A DNA stretch of 9,328 nt. It comes from Clostridiaceae bacterium (GTDB lineage Bacteria; Bacillota; Clostridia; Oscillospirales; Acutalibacteraceae). The stretch is taken from NCBI GenBank assembly GCA_016292705.1, contig JAEDHZ010000049.1:1-9328 (forward strand), given 5' to 3'. The notes under the pieces were generated by a model, which saw only the letters and a list, made by a program, of their open reading frames with translations, did not search any database and had not been told where the DNA came from. Position numbers and translations under genes: made by a program. Below are positions 4,863-9,328 of the stretch, in pieces. The stretch's first letter is position 1. Each line of letters starts with the position of its first letter.

Positions 4863-5876
4863 ATGAAGTGGTATGAAAACAAAGGCGAGCACTCCGATGT
4901 TGTGCTCAGCACAAGAGTAAGATTGGCCCGGAATCTGAAGGATTACCCGTTTCCCGCCAGGCTCAGCACTGCCGAAAAGGAAAAGGTCAACGAGGCAATG
5001 CGAGACATATTCCTTTCCGCAGAATGCGGAAAAAATCTCAGCTATACCGAGATGAAAACGCTTTCAACCTTTGAAGCGGTTTCGCTTGCGGAAAAACATC
5101 TGATAAGCCCTGAATTTGCCTCCGACCCGAGAGGTCGTGCATTGCTCCTTTCTGAGGACGAGGATGTCAGCATAATGCTTTGCGAAGAGGACCACGCCCG
5201 CATTCAGGTCATTCTTCCCGGCCTCGCTTTGAAGGAAGGATATGAAAAAGCATCAGAGTATGACAGAGTACTGGAGGAAAAGGCAGCTGTTGCTTTTGAT
5301 AAAAACCTCGGATATCTTACCCAGTGCCCGACAAACCTCGGAACGGGAATGAGAGCCTCCGTAATGCTCCACCTTCCGGCGCTTGCGGAAAACAGGGTGA
5401 TTTCCCGCCTTGCCGCAACGGTTGCGAAGCTCGGTCTGACGCTTCGCAGTGTATACGGAAACACAAGTCGCTCTGTCGGAGCTCTTTTCCAGCTCAGCAA
5501 CCAGGTGACGCTCGGAATTTCCGAAGAAGCGGCAGTTCAGAACCTGAACGCCATTGCTTTGCAGATTGCTGAACAGGAAACACAGGCAAGGCAGGCCTTG
5601 CTCAAGGATGACGCATTCATTGACCGCATCTGGCGTGCATACGGAATCCTCACCAGCGCCCACATGATCAGCTGCGATGAATTCTGCGACCTTTTGTCGC
5701 TCGTTCGTCTCGGTGCGGCGCAGGGAATAGTTGACCTTCCCCTTGAAACGCTCAGCCGTCTGCTGATTGAAATGCAGCCGGCAACAATCAATGTGACACA
5801 GGGCGAGAGCCTTTCCCAGCGTGAACGCGATGTTATCCGTGCAAAATCTGTTAAAGAGACTCTGAGTCGGAAATAA
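4863..5876 (+). CDS. mcsB: McsB, protein-arginine kinase
   Basis: The 337-residue kinase is related to phosphagen (creatine/arginine) kinases. It phosphorylates arginines on CtsR and on misfolded proteins, marking them for ClpC-ClpP. The phosphotransferase start is seen at LSTRVRLARN (15-24). The catalytic-core block YLTQCPTNLGTGMR (151-164) includes the conserved Cys155. The C-terminus keeps RDVIRA (322-327), the phosphoarginine-binding RDxxRA motif of McsB. It is about 25 residues shorter than the Bacillus protein but shows no missing block. The Shine-Dalgarno AAGGGG (4848-4853) lies inside the end of mcsA, 9 nt from the ATG, so translation is likely coupled. Co-transcribed with ctsR, mcsA and clpC under CtsR control. 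Confidence 0.96.
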   Translation: MKWYENKGEHSDVVLSTRVRLARNLKDYPFPARLSTAEKEKVNEAMRDIFLSAECGKNLSYTEMKTLSTFEAVSLAEKHLISPEFASDPRGRALLLSEDEDVSIMLCEEDHARIQVILPGLALKEGYEKASEYDRVLEEKAAVAFDKNLGYLTQCPTNLGTGMRASVMLHLPALAENRVISRLAATVAKLGLTLRSVYGNTSRSVGALFQLSNQVTLGISEEAAVQNLNAIALQIAEQETQARQALLKDDAFIDRIWRAYGILTSAHMISCDEFCDLLSLVRLGAAQGIVDLPLETLSRLLIEMQPATINVTQGESLSQRERDVIRAKSVKETLSRK

Positions 5877-5886
5877 TAAATAAAAT

Positions 5887-5921
5887 CGGGCGGCGGGCAT
5901 GAAAACCATGTCTGCCGTCCG
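5887..5921 (+). other. Long RNA hairpin between mcsB and clpC
   Basis: A 15-bp stem (5887-5901 with 5907-5921) has an AAAAC loop. Three of its pairs are G-U when read as plus-strand RNA (5890/5918, 5895/5913, 5897/5911), whereas on the minus strand they would be A-C mismatches. It is therefore best read as a structure of the operon mRNA. No T-run follows, so it is not a standard terminator. It may protect or separate the clpC message, or act as a processing site. The remainder up to the clpC start is AT-rich. Confidence 0.65.
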
Positions 5922-5959
5922 TTCAGATAAAACCATAAAAAAACAAGGAGTTGATTCGT

Positions 5960-8410
5960 ATGTATAAATTCACCGGCTTTACCGAAAAAGCAAACCGTGC
6001 CCTTAACTCCGCCATTGAGGTTGCCGAAAATCTCGGTCACACCTATATCGGCAGCGAACATCTTCTGATGGGCATTGTCCGGGAGGATAACGGAGCGGCA
6101 ACATCACTCCTGCTTTCACGAGGGGTAACTCCGCAAAAGGTTGAGGAGCTCATCAGGAGTACCGTCGGAGTCGGTATTCCGACCGTTCTAACTCCCGATG
6201 ATTTCACGCCCCGATGCAAGCATATTATTGAGCTTTCCGTTTCCCTTGCAAGGAGCGAGAACTCCGGATATGTCGGAACCGAGCATCTTCTCGGCGCAAT
6301 ACTGCGCGAGGGTGATGGTTGCGCTGCATATATTCTTTCCGAACTCGGCGTTTCTGTTCCTCTCTTGCTTGATGAGCTTTCAAATGCGGGAGAAAGCCGT
6401 TCTCCGTTTTCCCAGAACGGACGCACCTCAGGAAAGAACGCCCAGAAGACCTCAACACCGAATCTTGATAAATACGGTCAGGATCTGACCAAAAAGGCGA
6501 ACAACGGCGAAATCGATCCGGTCATCGGCCGTGAAAAGGAGATTGAAAGGGTAATTCAGATTCTTTCAAGACGAACAAAGAACAATCCCTGCCTCATCGG
6601 TGAGCCGGGAGTCGGCAAAACCGCAATTGCCGAGGGACTTGCGCTGAAGATTGCTGAGGGAGAGGTTCCTGAGCTGCTTCGTGACAAGCGTATTGTTTCG
6701 CTTGACCTCACCGGAATGGTTGCAGGAACAAAGTACAGAGGTGATTTTGAAGAGAGGATAAAAAACTGTATCGCAGAAGTCACCAAGGCAAAGGATGTCA
6801 TCCTTTTCATTGATGAGGTGCATAATCTCATCGGAACGGGTTCGGCAGAGGGCGCTGTTGACGCTGCAAATATTCTCAAACCCTCGCTTGCACGAAGCGA
6901 ACTTCAGGTCATCGGCGCAACAACACTTGAGGAATACCGAAAGTATATTGAAAAAGACAGCGCACTTGAAAGACGCTTTCAGCCCGTAAAGGTGGGAGAA
7001 CCCACCGAGGATGAAACCGTTGCAATCCTTAAGGGCCTGAGGAACAAGTATGAAGCGCACCACAAGGTGAAGATAACGGATGACGCAATTGTTGCCGCAG
7101 TCAAAATGTCGTCAAGGTATATCACGGACAGATATCTCCCCGACAAGGCGATTGACCTTGTTGACGAGGCTGCGTCAAGGGTAAGACTGCGTGCTTTCAC
7201 AACGCCGCCGGAAATCAAAAAGATTGAAGACGATATCAGGCAGATTAACGAGGAGAAAGCTGCAGCTGTCAATTCGCAGGACTTTGAGTCTGCCGCCTCG
7301 CTGCGTGACAGGGAAAAGGAGCTTCGCTCAAAGCTCACGGCATCAAGGACAAATTGGAAAGAGGAGTCTGCAAGAGTCGGCGGAGAGGTCACACCGAATG
7401 AAGTTGCGCAGATTGTTTCCGGCTGGACGGGTATCCCCGTAACGGAGCTGACAAGGGAGGAAAGCCAGCGTCTGCTTGAAATGGAGTCAATTCTCCATAA
7501 ACGCATTGTTGGCCAGAACAAGGCTGTTTCTGCCGTTGCAAGGGCAATCAGACGGGGCAGAAGCGGACTGAAAGACCCGAAAAGGCCGCTCGGTTCGTTC
7601 ATTTTCCTTGGCCCCACCGGTGTCGGAAAAACTGAACTTTGCAAGGCACTCGGCGCTTCAATGTTCGGTGATGAAAATGCTGTTATCCGCTTCGATATGT
7701 CGGAATTCATGGAAAAGCACAGCACATCCCGCCTTGTCGGTTCGCCCCCGGGATATGTCGGATATGAGGAGGGCGGCGAGCTGACCGAGCAGGTCAGAAG
7801 AAAACCCTATAGCGTAATTCTCTTTGATGAGATTGAAAAAGCCCATCCGGATGTGTTCAATATGCTGCTTCAGATTCTTGATGACGGCGTTCTCACCGAT
7901 TCTCAGGGCAGGCATATTGATTTCAAGAACACCGTAATCATCATGACCTCAAATGTCGGCGCAAAGCTCATTGCGGGAGAGGGCAGGGCAATAGGGTTCA
8001 ACGGTTCGGCCGGAGATAACGGAACACTTGATGACTCCCGAATCCACGATGCGGTTATGGGAGAGCTCAAAAAAGCATTTCGGCCGGAATTTCTCAACCG
8101 TGTTGATGAGATAATTGTTTTCAATCAGCTCACAAAAGAAGAGATTCACGAGATAGCTTCCCGCATGCTGCGCAAGACAGCGGAAAGGCTCAAGGATATG
8201 GAAATAGAAATGAGCTTTTCGCCGGAGGTTGTTGCAGATGTTGCTGACGCCGGTTTTGATCCCGTCTACGGAGCAAGACCTCTGCGCCGTGCAATCCAGA
8301 GCAAGGTTGAGGACAGACTTTCCGAACAGATTCTTGACGGAACCGTTTTGCCCAAGCACAAGTATGAATGTGTGCTTGAAAACGGCGAGGTCAGGTTTAA
8401 GGAACAGTGA
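5960..8410 (+). CDS. clpC: ClpC, HSP100/AAA+ unfoldase of the ClpCP protease
   Basis: The 816-residue ATPase forms hexamers that unfold substrates, including McsB-phosphorylated proteins, and feed them to ClpP. In order: two N-terminal Clp repeats (about 1-140); the first AAA+ module with Walker A GEPGVGKT (214-221) and Walker B VILFIDE (280-286); a middle domain with a UVR segment (about 420-458) typical of ClpC rather than ClpA or ClpE; the second AAA+ module with Walker A GPTGVGKT (551-558) and Walker B VILFDE (619-624). The IGF tripeptide (678-680) is the ClpP-docking loop, so it should work with ClpP. ATG at 5960 is chosen because AAGGAG (5945-5950) lies 9 nt upstream; a TTG at 5951 directly abuts it. 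Last gene of the CtsR operon; no clear terminator follows within 180 nt. Confidence 0.97.
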   Translation: MYKFTGFTEKANRALNSAIEVAENLGHTYIGSEHLLMGIVREDNGAATSLLLSRGVTPQKVEELIRSTVGVGIPTVLTPDDFTPRCKHIIELSVSLARSENSGYVGTEHLLGAILREGDGCAAYILSELGVSVPLLLDELSNAGESRSPFSQNGRTSGKNAQKTSTPNLDKYGQDLTKKANNGEIDPVIGREKEIERVIQILSRRTKNNPCLIGEPGVGKTAIAEGLALKIAEGEVPELLRDKRIVSLDLTGMVAGTKYRGDFEERIKNCIAEVTKAKDVILFIDEVHNLIGTGSAEGAVDAANILKPSLARSELQVIGATTLEEYRKYIEKDSALERRFQPVKVGEPTEDETVAILKGLRNKYEAHHKVKITDDAIVAAVKMSSRYITDRYLPDKAIDLVDEAASRVRLRAFTTPPEIKKIEDDIRQINEEKAAAVNSQDFESAASLRDREKELRSKLTASRTNWKEESARVGGEVTPNEVAQIVSGWTGIPVTELTREESQRLLEMESILHKRIVGQNKAVSAVARAIRRGRSGLKDPKRPLGSFIFLGPTGVGKTELCKALGASMFGDENAVIRFDMSEFMEKHSTSRLVGSPPGYVGYEEGGELTEQVRRKPYSVILFDEIEKAHPDVFNMLLQILDDGVLTDSQGRHIDFKNTVIIMTSNVGAKLIAGEGRAIGFNGSAGDNGTLDDSRIHDAVMGELKKAFRPEFLNRVDEIIVFNQLTKEEIHEIASRMLRKTAERLKDMEIEMSFSPEVVADVADAGFDPVYGARPLRRAIQSKVEDRLSEQILDGTVLPKHKYECVLENGEVRFKEQ

Positions 8411-8588
8411 ATAAATCACAGCATACGCTTTGATGCACATAGTACTTGCATTTTCTTGCAAAATTGCACAGCCTGACTGCATAATCTGCATATCAGATTT
8501 AATCAGAGCTTCCTTGACACAAAAGAACGGCAATCATTATGGGCGTTTATGAATTGTTCACAAAATGTTTGAAATATTATTAAATCTC
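8411..8588. other. Non-coding gap between clpC and the second 35-codon gene
   Basis: This AT-rich stretch has no convincing gene. The only stem-loop I can see, AATCTG/CAGATT (8483-8499), lacks a T-run, so the operon has no obvious intrinsic terminator here. A TTGACA at 8514-8519 has no good -10. TATGAAT at 8548-8554 is the reverse complement of ATTCATA in the next promoter and may be part of an operator. Confidence 0.35.
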
Positions 8589-8617
8589 TTGCAAATTTAT
8601 TCATATCGTGTTATAAT
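8589..8617 (+). promoter_or_regulatory. Promoter of the second 35-codon gene, with shared 12-nt element
   Basis: TTGCAA (8589-8594), a 17-bp spacer and TATAAT (8612-8617), with a start near 8624. The spacer holds AATTTATTCATA (8594-8605), identical to 12 nt in the promoter of the first 35-codon gene (1936-1947). An inverted TATGAAT copy lies 44 nt upstream (8548-8554). Confidence 0.8.
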
Positions 8618-8660
8618 CTTCATAGCGTAAGCATAAATTATATGAAAGAAGGATTATCTC

Positions 8661-8768
8661 ATGGACGCATTTGTACAGAGCATTATCGAATTTGTAAACC
8701 AGATTAAAGACCTCATCATGCAGCTTGTTGCATCTTTCCGCGAACTCGGTGACCAGAAGGACGCCTGA
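8661..8768 (+). CDS. Small amphipathic-helix protein, 35 aa, second copy, unknown function
   Basis: ATG at 8661 follows GAAGGA (8648-8653) by 7 nt and ends at TGA 8766-8768. Almost the whole peptide should be one helix with a clean hydrophobic face: F4, I8, F11, I15, L18, L22, F26 and L29, spaced 3-4-3-4. Charged and polar residues fill the other face. The end reads FRELGDQ. Shifted by three residues, the hydrophobic positions match those of the 35-residue protein at 1969 (W11/I8, I14/F11, L18/I15, I21/L18, F25/L22, F29/F26, L32/L29), and the FEKLGEK end aligns with FRELGDQ. This copy is less basic. Own promoter, ribosome-binding site and terminator make it a stand-alone unit. No family is recognised. 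Amphipathic peptides of this kind may sit on membranes or form helical bundles, but this is inference. Confidence 0.85.
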   Translation: MDAFVQSIIEFVNQIKDLIMQLVASFRELGDQKDA

Positions 8769-8787
8769 TTCTTCGTGTAATTGATTG

Positions 8788-8815
8788 ACCCTCGCTTTTT
8801 CGGCGAGGGTTTTTC
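8788..8815 (+). terminator. Rho-independent terminator of the second 35-codon gene
   Basis: ACCCTCGC (8788-8795) pairs perfectly with GCGAGGGT (8803-8810) around a TTTTTCG loop, followed by TTTTC. It lies 19 nt past the stop codon, almost the same distance as in the first 35-codon gene. Confidence 0.9.
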
Positions 8816-8838
8816 TTGCGCTTTTTTCAAAGTATCCC

Positions 8839-8867
8839 TTGATTTTAGCTTTTCAGTATTGTATACT
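8839..8867 (+). promoter_or_regulatory. Promoter of the GtrA-family gene
   Basis: TTGATT (8839-8844), a 17-bp spacer and TATACT (8862-8867), with a start near 8874. The leader is about 30 nt. Confidence 0.75.
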
Positions 8868-8904
8868 ACACCCATAAATATTTATTATTAAAGGACGGTG
8901 GCTT

Positions 8905-9328
8905 ATGGCTAAGCTCAAAGATATTGACTCAATGGCTGAAAAGAAGGGCTCGGGTCTTAATACACTCTGGCAGTTTGTTAAGTTCATCTTTGTCAGTCTG
9001 CTTGCAATGATTGTTCAGTTTGCAACGCTCAATGTTCTTCTTTTGCTTCCTCAGATCAAGCAGATAATTTCCCAACCGTATGAATTTTGGTTGTTTGCTT
9101 CTGACGGACTCGAAAAGAACGGTCTCGGCTATTTCATCGCTTTCAACATTGCAAACATTCTTGCTCAGATTGTTGCTTTCTTTGTTAACAAGGAGAAAAC
9201 CTTCAATTCCGGTGCAAATGTTGCGGTAACTCTGCCGATTTACATTGTTTTCACCATTGCGCTCATTTGCTTCTCCGCTTGGCTTTCTCCGACTCTGCAG
9301 GGCGTTTTCGTCAATTGGGGCATCAATG
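8905..9328 (+). CDS. GtrA-family membrane protein (3' end outside window)
   Basis: ATG at 8905 has AAAGGA (8890-8895) 9 nt upstream; 141 codons are visible before the window ends. After a charged N-terminus there are hydrophobic segments at about 22-48, 75-94 and 106-127. The block following the second segment, AFFVNKEKTF (91-100), matches the GtrA signature N-x-x-x-T-F, and the opening WQFVKFIFVSLLAMIVQF resembles the family's first helix. GtrA-like proteins are small membrane proteins, usually four helices. They are linked to moving lipid-bound sugars for cell-surface glycosylation, often beside glycosyltransferases. No partner gene is visible here. The fourth helix and C-terminus are missing only because the window ends. 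The specific substrate is unknown. Confidence 0.82.
   Translation, partial: MAKLKDIDSMAEKKGSGLNTLWQFVKFIFVSLLAMIVQFATLNVLLLLPQIKQIISQPYEFWLFASDGLEKNGLGYFIAFNIANILAQIVAFFVNKEKTFNSGANVAVTLPIYIVFTIALICFSAWLSPTLQGVFVNWGIN

Noticed and set aside
5887..5921. mcsB-clpC hairpin as an intrinsic terminator
   Set aside because: No T-run follows and clpC has no clear promoter of its own after it, so the operon must read through.
8539..8583. 14-residue frame starting at ATG 8539
   Set aside because: No Shine-Dalgarno and no good promoter or terminator; expected by chance.
8654..8875. 73-codon minus-strand frame opposite the second 35-codon gene
   Set aside because: It runs through the plus-strand terminator and promoter and lacks a ribosome-binding site; the plus-strand gene has all expression signals.

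Overview
The window comes from a low-to-moderate GC Gram-positive bacterium, most likely an endospore-forming member of the Clostridia (Oscillospiraceae/Ruminococcaceae type). The evidence is a complete ctsR-mcsA-mcsB-clpC operon, a Firmicutes-type LexA with LexA boxes, a SpoIIQ-like forespore protein, a YerB/DUF3048 lipoprotein, strong Shine-Dalgarno sites and near-consensus sigma-A promoters with 16-17 bp spacers. No phage, IS element, CRISPR array, tRNA or rRNA is visible. The family assignment is an inference from gene content.

Layout. 1-104: C-terminal end of an unidentified membrane protein (+). 105-304: non-coding, with three hairpins; one is a strong terminator for the minus-strand gene. 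305-1054 (-): SpoIIQ-like M23 protein. 1055-1301: divergent intergenic region with the lexA promoter and two LexA boxes. 1302-1892: lexA. 1969-2076: a 35-codon gene for an amphipathic helix, with a perfect consensus promoter and its own terminator. 2238-3480: promoter, structured leader, DUF3048 lipoprotein gene and terminator. 3561-3743: small lysine-rich unknown protein. 3772-8410: CtsR-controlled operon ctsR-mcsA-mcsB-clpC. 8589-8815: a second 35-codon amphipathic-helix gene, again with its own promoter and terminator. 8839-9328: promoter and 5' part of a GtrA-family membrane protein, cut by the window end.

How the genes work together. The Clp operon is the protein quality-control unit of Gram-positives. 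CtsR represses the operon. McsB, activated by McsA, phosphorylates arginines on CtsR and on damaged proteins. ClpC, with ClpP encoded elsewhere, unfolds and degrades the marked proteins. LexA represses the DNA-damage response and, judging by the boxes, its own gene.

The least familiar part is the pair of 35-residue proteins at 1969 and 8661. They have the same length and the same hydrophobic register, end in a similar F-x-x-L-G-acidic stretch, are each transcribed as a strong stand-alone unit, and share an identical 12-nt element in their promoters. They look like a small-protein family with a common regulator. No function can be assigned from sequence alone.
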